Shown: positions 8,415 to 16,214 of the stretch, piece by piece
Numbering within the stretch: the first letter of the stretch is position 1
Layout: each line of letters opens with the position of its first letter
Assembly: GCA_964459515.1 (NCBI GenBank)
Contig: CAYWML010000008.1
Span: 1 to 31,586, forward strand
Direction: 5' to 3'
DNA length: 31,586 nucleotides
DNA from: Scatosoma sp964459515
GTDB taxonomy: Bacteria; Bacillota; Clostridia; Christensenellales; Borkfalkiaceae
Made by a program: the position numbers and the translations under genes
The notes under the pieces: model-generated
The model's input: only the letters and a program-made list of their open reading frames with translations
Told to the model about the DNA's origin: nothing
Databases searched by the model: none

Positions 8415-8457
8415 CTATATGCTTTCTTTTCGCCATAGGCGGAAAGAAAGCATATAG
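8415..8457. repeat. 20-bp near-perfect inverted repeat with 3-nt loop
   Basis: CTATATGCTTTCTTTTCGCC (8415-8434) pairs with 8438-8457 around the loop ATA, with a single T:G wobble. It sits between convergent genes but has no T tract on either side, so it is not a typical intrinsic terminator. It may stabilise 3' ends of transcripts or be a small repeat element. A genome copy count would distinguish these. Confidence 0.8.
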
Positions 8458-8493
8458 GCGTAATCCGCATTTTGCAATTTTATATAGCTGTCA

Positions 8494-8529
8494 AAAAGAG
8501 GAATTTCCGACAACGAAAACTCCTCTTTT
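8494..8529. terminator. Bidirectional terminator between convergent genes
   Basis: AAAAGAGGA (8494-8502) and TCCTCTTTT (8521-8529) form a 9-bp stem whose ends are A- and T-runs, so it can terminate transcription from both sides. It serves the alpha-glucosidase (plus) and the glycosidase-like operon (minus). Confidence 0.6.
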
Positions 8530-8555
8530 ACCGTCTATAAAAGCATTCCGAAACC

Positions 8556-10559
8556 TTAAACGAGCACGAACGTTTGCGTCGTCAAATGCGCATTCGGGCA
8601 AGCAATCGTCACGCGTTCTCCGTCTCGCGCGTATTCCGCCCGACGTTTTTTGCCGTCTTTCCGATCGATCGTCCAAATCTCCGAAAAATCGACATTCTGC
8701 ATTTGCAAATCGGTGGCGGCAAAATCCTCCTCCGTGCTGTTGACGACAATCAACGTTTTGCGGTTACGCTGTCGATACAAATAAACGTACACGCCTGCAT
8801 GGTTCGTATATACGAGTTCTTCCGAAGAAGCTTGCAAAAACGCTTTCAAAAGCGTCGTTCGCAAGTCGTGATATTGTTCGAAACAAACGTGATCGATAAC
8901 GTACGGAATTACGAAAAAGTTCTTTCCGCGCATCGCCCCGACGCCGATCTTATTGCCGAGATAATCGTACACGAAAGACTGCGCGCCGCTCTCGTCCGCG
9001 TACTCTACCTTCACGTAGTCCCCTGCCTTGCCGAACGCCGTCGCGCGATAGCCGCGTTTTCCGTGGATTTCGATTCCGTCTTTCACCTGTTCGTAGCTAT
9101 GCACATCGTGCTCCCCGACGTAGGTGCGATAGCCCGTCGCGCCGAACAAATGTCCCAAGCCGCGGTCTATCAAAATGCGCGCCGCGCCGCCCTCTAAAAC
9201 GACGAAATTATCGGCAAAGAGCGAGACGAGTTGCGCCGCCGTAAAATTATACGCGTTGCCGCAACCGAGCGCAACGATTTTTCCGTGAAAACGCTTTTTC
9301 GTCGAAACCTTGCAATTCACGCCGAGCGACGTCAAATAAGCGTTAAAATGCGATTCGTCGGGGGTGAGATCGGAAAACTCCTTTATCGGCGCGTTGCGTT
9401 TATAAACGGTTTTTTCGTCCAACGGAAGAATCACCCCGTCCAGCTCGTCATAATCGAGCCGCAACCCAAGCACTCCGTTCAGATAGGGCGTAATCGCGCG
9501 CACGGCTTCGCCGTAACGGAAATTATCCGCAATGCCGTTCCCCACAAAATCGTAAATATCGTAGGTCATGCCTTCGATACAAAGCGGTATCGCCGATTCG
9601 AGCTGAAATTGCAAAAAGCGCGCTTCTTTCGTAAACGTATTAAAAGAGCCGTTCTCCAATTCGGGATACACGAGCGTTTTTTTCGGCAACAGCGCGCGAC
9701 AATGAAAAGGCAAGCGGTTGAAAAACAAATAATACGTCTTTCCTGAAATCTCGTGATAACAAGGCAGATGCAATCTGTTTATCATCTCGCCGCCGCAAGC
9801 AAAACCGCGGTGCAAAGCGTGCCAATCGCGCCCCTCCAACGCGTGCATTTCGTGCATGGAGGACATCAACCCGATTTTCGTTCCCGTACCGAGCGCGGCA
9901 ACTGCCTTTCCTATATCCGCGGCAAGGCTTGCCATGCACTCCCGATTGACGTCGAGCCACGCCTTTTTTACGCGCTTTTCGGGATTTTTACGGAACAGCC
10001 GATCGGTAAATTCCTCCCGCGTATACTTCGTGCCCAAGCGTTGATTATACTTTTGCATATGCAACGGGCAAAAACAACCGCCGAATTTCAAATCGCCGTG
10101 GTTGTGCAGACGGAAATCGTCCTCCACCCAAACGGTATCCGGTTCTAACGCACGAATGATATGCCCGTAAAATTCCAAAAAGTAAGTTTTCCAACGCTCG
10201 CAGAGCGGACAAGCGACCATTTCGCAACGATTTCCGTCATAATCGACTTGCGTAGTGAAATCTTGCCCTGCCTTCAACGGGCGACAACGATCCAAATGCC
10301 CCAGCTCTATCCACGGGTTCAAGCTCACCGAGATCCCCGCTTCGACAAACGCGGCTTTGGCTTTTTTCATGGTTGCCAGCCAAGGTTGCGCCTCTTCGAT
10401 CGTCATGTGCCCTACGTTGTATTCCTCCGCGTTGATAAACAACATCACGTTGTCAAAACCGAATTTTTTGCAATACGCGACGACTTCGGCAATACGCTCG
10501 TCCTCGTAATGCTGCGGATAAAACTGTATTCTCAAACAATGCAAAAACTTCTTTTTCAT
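8556..10559 (-). CDS. Uncharacterised TIM-barrel glycoside hydrolase-like protein (clan A/GH42-like)
   Basis: The 667-residue protein has no signal peptide. Its first ~350 residues look like a (beta/alpha)8 glycosidase barrel: the N-terminal strand FLHCLRIQFYP, NPWIELGH (81-88), TVWVEDDFRLHNHGD (142-156) and LVYPELENG (296-304). By analogy with clan A enzymes, an acidic residue in VEDD (146-148) could be the acid/base and E300 or E302 the nucleophile; this is inference. The C-terminal half resembles the flavodoxin-like and beta-sandwich domains that follow the barrel in GH42 enzymes. I cannot assign a known GH family. The ATG at 10559 has AAAGGAGA upstream and overlaps the YgjV-family stop by 4 nt. 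A catabolic enzyme for an unidentified glycoside is the best guess. Confidence 0.65.
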   Translation of the reverse strand: MKKKFLHCLRIQFYPQHYEDERIAEVVAYCKKFGFDNVMLFINAEEYNVGHMTIEEAQPWLATMKKAKAAFVEAGISVSLNPWIELGHLDRCRPLKAGQDFTTQVDYDGNRCEMVACPLCERWKTYFLEFYGHIIRALEPDTVWVEDDFRLHNHGDLKFGGCFCPLHMQKYNQRLGTKYTREEFTDRLFRKNPEKRVKKAWLDVNRECMASLAADIGKAVAALGTGTKIGLMSSMHEMHALEGRDWHALHRGFACGGEMINRLHLPCYHEISGKTYYLFFNRLPFHCRALLPKKTLVYPELENGSFNTFTKEARFLQFQLESAIPLCIEGMTYDIYDFVGNGIADNFRYGEAVRAITPYLNGVLGLRLDYDELDGVILPLDEKTVYKRNAPIKEFSDLTPDESHFNAYLTSLGVNCKVSTKKRFHGKIVALGCGNAYNFTAAQLVSLFADNFVVLEGGAARILIDRGLGHLFGATGYRTYVGEHDVHSYEQVKDGIEIHGKRGYRATAFGKAGDYVKVEYADESGAQSFVYDYLGNKIGVGAMRGKNFFVIPYVIDHVCFEQYHDLRTTLLKAFLQASSEELVYTNHAGVYVYLYRQRNRKTLIVVNSTEEDFAATDLQMQNVDFSEIWTIDRKDGKKRRAEYARDGERVTIACPNAHLTTQTFVLV

Positions 10560-11125
10560 TTCTCTTCTCCTTTCTCGCAAAACGCCTCGTCCGTCTCTTT
10601 CTTCTTATCCAAGCGAAACATACCCACAAAGATAGAAAGCAAGCTGAACGCCTCGCAACAAATAGCCCCGACGGACAAGGAAACGATATTATAAATCAAC
10701 CACGACGGGGAACTGATAAGCCCCAAAAGTCTCGTCGTTTTCGCCGAACGACTGCGAAAAGCAATCGTCGTAGCCGTCATGCCGATAAGCGGCAAAAACT
10801 CCACGACGGCGTTGCCGAAAGTAAACGCCGTGCCGAACACCGTAAACGTAAGCAAATAAGACGCCGCGTAAACGACCTCAAAGCCGATAAGCCACCCGAT
10901 ATTGTCCGTTTTGAAAATATCTTTCCGCAAAAAAACGACGGCGCGGACAATCCCGACGGCGTTTAATAAGCCGCCCATGTACGCCTTTAACATAAAAAAG
11001 TGTACGGTGAACAACGCCGATCCGAACAGTTGAAAGGCAATAACCCCTTTCTGCTGTTTCTGTTGATAGGAAAAAATATTAAATGCCATCGCAAAGATAC
11101 CGATGATCTGTGCCGCTATAACCAT
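10556..11125 (-). CDS. YgjV-family inner membrane protein
   Basis: A 189-residue integral membrane protein with about six hydrophobic segments, beginning IAAQIIGIFAMAFNIFSYQQK. That opening and the overall layout are characteristic of the YgjV family, whose function is not established. The tail is charged and probably cytoplasmic. AAGGAG lies five bases before the ATG. It is the middle gene of a three-gene unit, 41 nt after the phosphatase stop, and it overlaps the next start by 4 nt. Coupling to a phosphatase and a glycosidase-like protein gives no clear role. Confidence 0.75.
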   Translation of the reverse strand: MVIAAQIIGIFAMAFNIFSYQQKQQKGVIAFQLFGSALFTVHFFMLKAYMGGLLNAVGIVRAVVFLRKDIFKTDNIGWLIGFEVVYAASYLLTFTVFGTAFTFGNAVVEFLPLIGMTATTIAFRSRSAKTTRLLGLISSPSWLIYNIVSLSVGAICCEAFSLLSIFVGMFRLDKKKETDEAFCEKGEEK

Positions 11126-11166
11126 AGAACTCCTTTTTTCATTCGCTATAAAATATTATTCCGCGC

Positions 11167-12300
11167 TCATGCTTCGATTAAATTTTTACGGATTGCCTCG
11201 ATTTCCACTTGCGTCAAACCGATTTGCAATAAATACGCTTCGCAGGCGTCTTTCAGCGAAACGTCCTCGCCGTCTTTCGCGCCGCACCGCAAAATATAGC
11301 GGAGCGTATTGCCGAGTTCGCTCGTTTTGCCGTAAATAATGCGCTCCGCGTCGTTGTTCCCGAAATCCGAACAACCGCTTTCCGAAAGGAAAGACAATTC
11401 GTAATCCATTTCGATATCGTCGCGAGAAACGCCGCACACGCCGAGCAAAAGCATCGCCACCATTCCCGTTCGATCTCTGCCGATGGCGCAATGGAAATAC
11501 ACGGGATAGTTCTCCGCTTCGGCAAACACGCGAAGCGCCGCCGCCAAATTTGCATAATTGTTCGCAACGTCCAGCCCTGTTTCGCCGCCCGTATAATACG
11601 GGCAGGCATATTGGAGGTAACGAACGTTCTTCCCCGCAGGAGAAACCGTTTCCGTTGTCTCCTCGGTCTTCCGCAAATCCAAATCGGTTTTTATGCCGTA
11701 TTTTTCCGAAAAAGCCTTCTTTCCCGAAGCGGTAATCCCGTCAAGTTTCGCGCCGCGATAAACTATGCCTTGGCGAATTCGCTCCCCGTCCTCCGTGGCT
11801 TTGCCGCCGATGTCTCGCGTATTCGATACGCCGTCTATGTAAATCGTACGCGGCGTGTTTCCCGTCGTAAACGAAGCGATTTTCGACGAACGCGTTCCGT
11901 CCGAAACCTGCCAATAATACGTCGTATTCGTAAACAAGTCGGAAACGCGCAATCGCTCCGCAGAAGCCGTATACCGTACGGCGGCAGACAAATCCGCGTT
12001 TTGCGAAAGCGATACCGTATAAGAATCCGCTGAAATTTCCGCGCGCCATTCCAACACCAAATCTTTCATCGCATAAAAATCGCCCTTCTTCGCATACGGA
12101 ATTACGCTACTGCCGCCCGACACGTAGTTTTTCGAAAGAGCGGATAAAGCTTCGCCGGCAATTTCGGCAACGCCCCCGTTCGTCGGCGAAAGAATTTCAA
12201 TGCCGTCCGTCGAATTCGGAGTCAAATTGCACCCCGTTGCGACGTTCGCTATGCAAAACGCAGACAATCCCGTTGCAACGATTTTTGCGACTTTTTTCAT
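11167..12300 (-). CDS. Lipoprotein tyrosine-protein phosphatase (Y_phosphatase3-like)
   Basis: The 377-residue protein has a lipoprotein signal peptide ending in the lipobox VATGC (C24), so it should be anchored outside the membrane. Residues about 35-148 look like a fibronectin-III/purple-phosphatase-type beta sandwich (YTVSLSQNADLS, TYYWQVSDG). Residues about 150-377 are a protein tyrosine phosphatase with SNTRDIGG (159-166), YRGAKLDGIT and the P-loop HCAIGRDRTG (C271, R277). This matches the bacterial tyrosine/dual phosphatase family of the LipA type. Substrates may be phosphotyrosine or phosphoinositides; unknown here. AAAGGAGA precedes the ATG at rather long spacing (about 12 nt). It is the first gene of the unit, behind a consensus promoter. 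Confidence 0.88.
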   Translation of the reverse strand: MKKVAKIVATGLSAFCIANVATGCNLTPNSTDGIEILSPTNGGVAEIAGEALSALSKNYVSGGSSVIPYAKKGDFYAMKDLVLEWRAEISADSYTVSLSQNADLSAAVRYTASAERLRVSDLFTNTTYYWQVSDGTRSSKIASFTTGNTPRTIYIDGVSNTRDIGGKATEDGERIRQGIVYRGAKLDGITASGKKAFSEKYGIKTDLDLRKTEETTETVSPAGKNVRYLQYACPYYTGGETGLDVANNYANLAAALRVFAEAENYPVYFHCAIGRDRTGMVAMLLLGVCGVSRDDIEMDYELSFLSESGCSDFGNNDAERIIYGKTSELGNTLRYILRCGAKDGEDVSLKDACEAYLLQIGLTQVEIEAIRKNLIEA

Positions 12301-12333
12301 AAGCGTTTATAATCTCCTTTTCATTTCGCAAGC

Positions 12334-12362
12334 ATTATATCATCAAAACGCAGTTTTGTCAA
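12334..12362 (-). promoter_or_regulatory. Consensus sigma-A promoter of the phosphatase-YgjV-glycosidase unit
   Basis: On the minus strand TTGACA (12357-12362) and TATAAT (12334-12339) are 17 bp apart, both perfect consensus. The ATG of the phosphatase is 34 nt from the -10 box. No operator-like repeat was seen. Confidence 0.88.
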
Positions 12363-12528
12363 TATGGCAGTAACCTGTTTTTGAGTTTTTGACAGCAATT
12401 TTTAATAAAATGCCATACAAAAAAATCGCTTGCCGTTATACGCGTTGCCGCACGCCTGCAAAAAGCGAAAATTCCATAAAGAAAAAAAGTTTTTTTTGAA
12501 AAATCAAAGCGAACCACGCAAAAAAAGG

Positions 12529-12557
12529 TTGACATTCCTCCGAAGTTCTGCTATAAT
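12529..12557 (+). promoter_or_regulatory. Consensus sigma-A promoter of tRNA-Pro
   Basis: TTGACA (12529-12534), a 17-bp spacer and TATAAT (12552-12557) lie 31 nt upstream of the tRNA. The AT-rich stretch between 12363 and 12528 holds no ORF or RNA I can support. Confidence 0.9.
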
Positions 12558-12588
12558 GTACACGTTTCCATGAAAATATTGCGTATAT

Positions 12589-12664
12589 CGAGGTGTAGCG
12601 CAGTTGGTAGCGCGCTTGGTTCGGGACCAAGAGGCCGTGGGTTCGAATCCCGCCACTTCGACCA
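12589..12664 (+). tRNA. tRNA-Pro (anticodon CGG)
   Basis: A 76-nt cloverleaf with the 3' CCA encoded. The acceptor arm CGAGGTG/CACTTCG has one G:U pair. The anticodon arm CTTGG-TTCGGGA-CCAAG gives anticodon CGG, reading CCG. The T arm contains TTCGAAT. It is a single-gene transcription unit with its own promoter and terminator. Confidence 0.97.
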
Positions 12665-12667
12665 AAA

Positions 12668-12706
12668 CGCGAACCCGAACTTGAACGGTTCGGGTTCGCG
12701 TTTTTT
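12668..12706 (+). terminator. Intrinsic terminator of tRNA-Pro
   Basis: CGCGAACCCGAAC (12668-12680) pairs perfectly over 13 bp with 12688-12700 and is followed by six Ts. The T tract overlaps the stop codon region of the convergent TetR gene. Confidence 0.95.
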
Positions 12707-13271
12707 AACGACTTCGATTAAAAACTTCGTTAAGCGTAAGGAAACAATCTTTCAATCGGCTTTGCAGCTGTTCGGCTGTTTCATACGCGCCGTTTTTCAA
12801 CCAAGCCGCAAGACAAGCGGATGTACACGCAGTCATGGTCATCATCAAATACGTCGTCGCTTCTTCGCTTAAAGATGCGTTCGGGAAGAAAAACGCCTTA
12901 TTTTCGCCGAGATATTTCGAATGCGCTTCGTATAAAATATCCATACGATTGCAATCGACGATTGCTTCGAGCAAAGTTTTATTACGCATCCATGCTCGAA
13001 TAAATTCCAATGCCCTTTCTTGCGGCGTAAAAGCATTCGTTTTTTCGTATTTACACCCGACTTCTTCAAAAACGCCATCACATAAATACGATAAAACATC
13101 TGCGGTATTGTCAAATAAACGATAAAAAGTGGCGCGTCCGACGTTTGCTTCTTTTTGCACGTCCGTCACCGTTATTTCCGTAAAATTTTTCTGCTTTAAG
13201 CAACCAAGAAGTCCGCCCCCTATTTTTCGAGCGGATTTTTTTGCTCTTTCGTCATTGGGAATATGATACAT
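12705..13271 (-). CDS. TetR/AcrR-family transcriptional regulator
   Basis: The 188-residue protein has an N-terminal TetR DNA-binding domain with the helix-turn-helix ITVTDVQKEANVGRATFYRLF (about 33-53), followed by an all-helical ligand/dimer domain of a type common in clostridial TetR proteins. AAAGGAG precedes the ATG. It is transcribed divergently from the HXXEE membrane protein, and the shared 111-bp intergenic region carries an inverted repeat that overlaps promoters for both. Autoregulation and control of the neighbour are therefore likely. The ligand is unknown. Its stop codon lies in the T tract of the tRNA terminator. Confidence 0.9.
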   Translation of the reverse strand: MYHIPNDERAKKSARKIGGGLLGCLKQKNFTEITVTDVQKEANVGRATFYRLFDNTADVLSYLCDGVFEEVGCKYEKTNAFTPQERALEFIRAWMRNKTLLEAIVDCNRMDILYEAHSKYLGENKAFFFPNASLSEEATTYLMMTMTACTSACLAAWLKNGAYETAEQLQSRLKDCFLTLNEVFNRSR

Positions 13272-13316
13272 ATTTTGCTCCTTTTGTTTCGCAACGAAAA
13301 ATCGTCGTATAATCTT

Positions 13317-13346
13317 ATTGTATCACAAAAACAGATATGATACAAT
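13317..13346. promoter_or_regulatory. Symmetric TetR operator and overlapping divergent promoters
   Basis: ATTGTATCA (13317-13325) and TGATACAAT (13338-13346) are perfect inverted repeats around a 12-bp centre. Because the arms contain TTGTAT and TACAAT, the element reads as TTGTAT-17 bp-TACAAT on both strands. The same 30 bp can therefore be a sigma-A promoter in each direction and a dimeric repressor site. A related partial half-site (TGATACAT) overlaps the tetR start codon. Confidence 0.7.
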
Positions 13347-13382
13347 AGTTTCACAAATATTTTTTTGAAAAGGAGCATTTTT

Positions 13383-14102
13383 ATGGAAACGATTATTAAC
13401 GTCTGGTTATCGATTTGGCTTTACGTAATGGTCGGCATCGGCATTTTTTTAGCGATAAAAATTTGGAAGAACCGTAAAACGTGGGATAAAATCAATGTTC
13501 TTTGCACTCTTGCGATCATCGTATTGATTCTCCACGTTCTCGAAGAATGGGTATTTCCCGGAGGTCTGCATTACTCGTATAATATCAGCCATGGTTCGAC
13601 CGATCTTGCGCGATATCCCATGAACAGACTTACCGATATGATAACGAATTTCGGCGGCGTTATTCTCGGTTGCGCGGTTCTGAAATTTTGGGGCTTTCGC
13701 AAACCTGCCGGGATTGCGGTAATGTTATTTTCGGCATTCGAAGTAGTTATTCATATAATAATCGGCGTCGACTCGTTAAATACATTCGGAAAATACGGAA
13801 TGCAAATTTTATATTCACCGGGGCTCGTTACTTCTTTATTCGGATTTTTGCCGATAACGATAGGGCTTGCGGTACATTTATTCAAGAAAGAAAACAGAGC
13901 GAATATAAAACAATGGGCAATGGCTGTGGTTGCGATGTTCGGTTTTTGTTTCTTGCTTATAAATCTTCCCGAAATGGTTCTCGGCAGCGAAAACAGCCCT
14001 TATACGTTCACCGACCGAGGATATTACGAACGATACGCAGAAGATTTTGAAAAAGACAACGATTATAAATATTTCGAACCGAACAGCGAAAAACAACAAT
14101 AA
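13383..14102 (+). CDS. HXXEE-motif membrane protein, function unknown
   Basis: A 239-residue protein with about six membrane segments (approximately 9-27, 37-52, 85-103, 109-128, 145-167, 177-195) and a charged C-terminal tail. It has the motif HVLEE (51-55) at the end of the second segment, which names the HXXEE family, plus E120 and H124 in a later segment. The pattern suggests a metal- or proton-active intramembrane site, but no activity is established for the family. The ATG at 13383 follows AAGGAG by seven bases; an earlier in-frame start at 13365 lacks support. It is divergent from, and presumably repressed by, the adjacent TetR protein. Confidence 0.82.
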   Translation: METIINVWLSIWLYVMVGIGIFLAIKIWKNRKTWDKINVLCTLAIIVLILHVLEEWVFPGGLHYSYNISHGSTDLARYPMNRLTDMITNFGGVILGCAVLKFWGFRKPAGIAVMLFSAFEVVIHIIIGVDSLNTFGKYGMQILYSPGLVTSLFGFLPITIGLAVHLFKKENRANIKQWAMAVVAMFGFCFLLINLPEMVLGSENSPYTFTDRGYYERYAEDFEKDNDYKYFEPNSEKQQ

Positions 14103-14109
14103 CAAATCG

Positions 14110-14138
14110 TTGCAAAAAACGACGAATTGTGTTATAAT
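14110..14138 (+). promoter_or_regulatory. Sigma-A promoter of the EamA transporter gene
   Basis: TTGCAA (14110-14115), a 17-bp spacer and TATAAT (14133-14138). The expected start point near 14145 falls inside a 16-bp palindrome. Confidence 0.75.
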
Positions 14139-14141
14139 CGT

Positions 14142-14191
14142 TTTATCGATCGATAAAAAAAATTATATCGCAACAAGGAGCGATCGATAAA
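14142..14191 (+). promoter_or_regulatory. 16-bp palindrome at the start point and a repeated arm beside the ribosome binding site
   Basis: TTTATCGATCGATAAA (14142-14157) is a perfect palindrome just downstream of the -10 box. Its 11-base half CGATCGATAAA recurs at 14181-14191, between AAGGAG (14175-14180) and the ATG at 14197. It may be a repressor operator. In RNA the first arm could also pair with the second and enclose the ribosome binding site, which would explain the unusually long 16-nt spacing. Confidence 0.5.
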
Positions 14192-14196
14192 TAGTC

Positions 14197-15135
14197 ATGA
14201 AAAAGATTTTCGACAAAGGCGTTTTTCTCGCTATATTAGCCGCCGCCTTATACGCGCTCAACGCGCCGCTATCCAAAATTTTATTAGATTATATGCCGTC
14301 TACCATTATGGCAGGTTTTCTTTACATCGGGGCAGGGCTCGGTATGCTCGCGATCGCATTCGCGAAAAAATTACGAAAAAAGGATAAAACCGAAGCCAAA
14401 TTGACCAAAGCGGAATTGCCTTTTACGCTTGCCATGATATTGCTGGATATCGCCGCGCCGATTTTTCTGCTGCTCGGATTAAAAACGACTTCGTCGGCAA
14501 GCGCGTCGCTTTTGAACAATTTCGAAATCGTAGCGACGGCAATCGTCGCACTTATGCTGTTCAAAGAAAAAATCAGCCTGCGGCTTTGGCTTGGAATCGG
14601 TTTCGTGACGATATCCTGCCTTATCTTGTCTGTGGAAGATTTTTCAAAGATACGCTTTTCGTACGGAGCGTTATTCATATTGCTCGCCTGCCTTTGTTGG
14701 GGCTTGGAAAACAACTGCACGAGAAAAATATCCTCCAAAGATCCGTTGCAGATCGTTTTATTAAAAGGCATTTTTTCAGGTTCGGGTTCGCTTGTCATCG
14801 GACTTTGTATCGGCGAAAGAATAACCGTTTTATGGAGCGTTTTTGCCGTGCTTGTCGTAGGCTTTTTCGCATACGGATTGAGCATCTTTTTTTACGTGTA
14901 CGCCCAGCGTTTATTGGGCGCAGCCCGAACGAGCGCGTATTACGCCGTCGCGCCCTTTATCGGCACGCTTTTGTCTATCGTTATTTTCCGCGAGTTGCCG
15001 CGCTACACCTACTTTATCGCGCTCGCTTTCATGATCGTCGGCGCATGGTTATGCGCAAAAGACGAACCGATCTTCAAACGAAAAAACAAAAGCGCGCAAG
15101 ACAAAGAAACGGCGGACGAACACGCCAATGCGTAG
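14197..15135 (+). CDS. EamA-family (DMT superfamily) transporter
   Basis: The 312-residue protein has about ten membrane segments arranged as two EamA repeats (roughly 8-146 and 155-288), as in drug/metabolite exporters. The first repeat ends with a segment of the type SLRLWLGIGFVTISCLILS. The C-terminal repeat has SAYYAVAPFIGTLLSIVIF. The tail is charged and cytoplasmic. The substrate cannot be predicted; metabolite or amino-acid efflux is typical of the superfamily. The ATG at 14197 is fixed by an in-frame stop three codons upstream, although its AAGGAG is 16 nt away. It has its own promoter and terminator. Confidence 0.9.
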   Translation: MKKIFDKGVFLAILAAALYALNAPLSKILLDYMPSTIMAGFLYIGAGLGMLAIAFAKKLRKKDKTEAKLTKAELPFTLAMILLDIAAPIFLLLGLKTTSSASASLLNNFEIVATAIVALMLFKEKISLRLWLGIGFVTISCLILSVEDFSKIRFSYGALFILLACLCWGLENNCTRKISSKDPLQIVLLKGIFSGSGSLVIGLCIGERITVLWSVFAVLVVGFFAYGLSIFFYVYAQRLLGAARTSAYYAVAPFIGTLLSIVIFRELPRYTYFIALAFMIVGAWLCAKDEPIFKRKNKSAQDKETADEHANA

Positions 15136-15154
15136 CCTATCCGCTTTTATAAGC

Positions 15155-15190
15155 AAAATGCGTTCTGCCGAAAACAGAACGCATTTTTTT
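15155..15190. terminator. Strong intrinsic terminator between convergent genes
   Basis: AAAATGCGTTCTG (15155-15167) pairs over 13 bp with 15175-15187 and ends in a T tract on the plus strand. The A-run on the other side makes it usable from the minus strand too, serving the EamA gene and the CobW-like gene. Confidence 0.92.
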
Positions 15191-15233
15191 TAAGTTCCAT
15201 AAACTAAACCGCCGATTGATCGAAAAGGCTTGC

Positions 15234-16196
15234 TTAATAAAAAGTTGCAAGCTGTTCCTCGGGCTCGTTGCAAACGACTACTTTTTCGGCAAGCAACACA
15301 GGCCCTTTTCCCTTATAAATGCGATGTTTGCGGAAATCTATCTTCGCCGTAACGCAGATCCAATCGCGCGTATGCAATGCCATGGGTTCGGGCAAAACGC
15401 ACGCCAAACCGCAATATTGAATATCCGCTTCGCAACACGTCATAACGTGTCTGCCCACGACGACGCTCTGTTCTCCGAGTCGATCGTCCGTGGCGACTAA
15501 GCCGCGAAATTTAACGGTTTTTCCGACGTAGCTTTCCATATTCTCCGTCAAATCGCGATAGAAAAACGCGTAGTCCTTATCGGCTATTTCCACGACGGGC
15601 GCGTTTACGTCAAACGGAAGCGGATCTTCGATGTCGTCAAATTCCGCCTTGCCGTCCGCCTTTTCGTACACAATATCGCAACGGCGAGAAATACCGCGGA
15701 CGAGCTTATGGAATTCCGTCTTATCCATGTCCTCGGCAAAGCGGTTAAACACTACGAGTTGCGCGTTTTCGATTTTGTCGTAAACGAGCTGCCGCATATT
15801 CGCGTTATAATTCAAAAAAGTTTCGGCGTTGAAAAACGTCATGATTTGGTTGATCATCCAGCCTTCGGGCATAGCCTCGAAAAAGGCGTTCAGCTCCCAC
15901 ATGCCGTTATACTCCACGACGACGCGCGTTGCGCCGCTTTGCCGCTGCAATTCGGAAAGGTACGCCTCCGTCAGCTTTTCCTTATCGTCGACAACGACGA
16001 ACTCCGTCGCTTCCCCATTCGCAAAGGCAATCGTGGAATATTCCTCTTCGCCCTCTTCGCAAACCAAAAGCAACGTCTTTTCGCCGCTCGAAAAACGCGC
16101 GTCCTCCATAGTTTCCTGAATAAATTTTGTTTTTCCGGATTCCAAAAAGCCCAAAAACAAATAGACGGGCGTTTCCGTCGGAAGTTTTTTCGTCAT
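15234..16196 (-). CDS. CobW-like GTPase without CxCC, with C-terminal YcgQ/TIGR03943-like domain
   Basis: The 320-residue protein has an N-terminal P-loop GTPase of the COG0523 type: GFLESGKT (16-23), VVVEYNGMW (92-100) and an NRF-based guanine motif (151-153). It lacks the metal-binding CxCC loop that defines the usual metallochaperones. The C-terminal part (about 200-320) resembles the soluble domain of YcgQ/TIGR03943 proteins, with KFRGLV (229-234) and VVGRHVMTCCEADIQYCG (246-263), where the vicinal cysteines and Asp could bind metal. In other Firmicutes such domains are separate proteins beside CobW genes; here they appear fused. It follows the CxCC-type GTPase after 18 nt, so the two probably act together in metal handling, perhaps zinc. 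GGAG precedes the ATG at nine bases. Confidence 0.75.
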   Translation of the reverse strand: MTKKLPTETPVYLFLGFLESGKTKFIQETMEDARFSSGEKTLLLVCEEGEEEYSTIAFANGEATEFVVVDDKEKLTEAYLSELQRQSGATRVVVEYNGMWELNAFFEAMPEGWMINQIMTFFNAETFLNYNANMRQLVYDKIENAQLVVFNRFAEDMDKTEFHKLVRGISRRCDIVYEKADGKAEFDDIEDPLPFDVNAPVVEIADKDYAFFYRDLTENMESYVGKTVKFRGLVATDDRLGEQSVVVGRHVMTCCEADIQYCGLACVLPEPMALHTRDWICVTAKIDFRKHRIYKGKGPVLLAEKVVVCNEPEEQLATFY

Positions 16197-16214
16197 AAGT
16201 TTTTTCTCCGTGTA

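Noticed and set aside
12363..12528. Possible small RNA or second promoter in the AT-rich stretch before tRNA-Pro
   Set aside because: A TTGACA occurs near 12389 but without a -10 box at proper spacing, and there is no convincing RNA structure.
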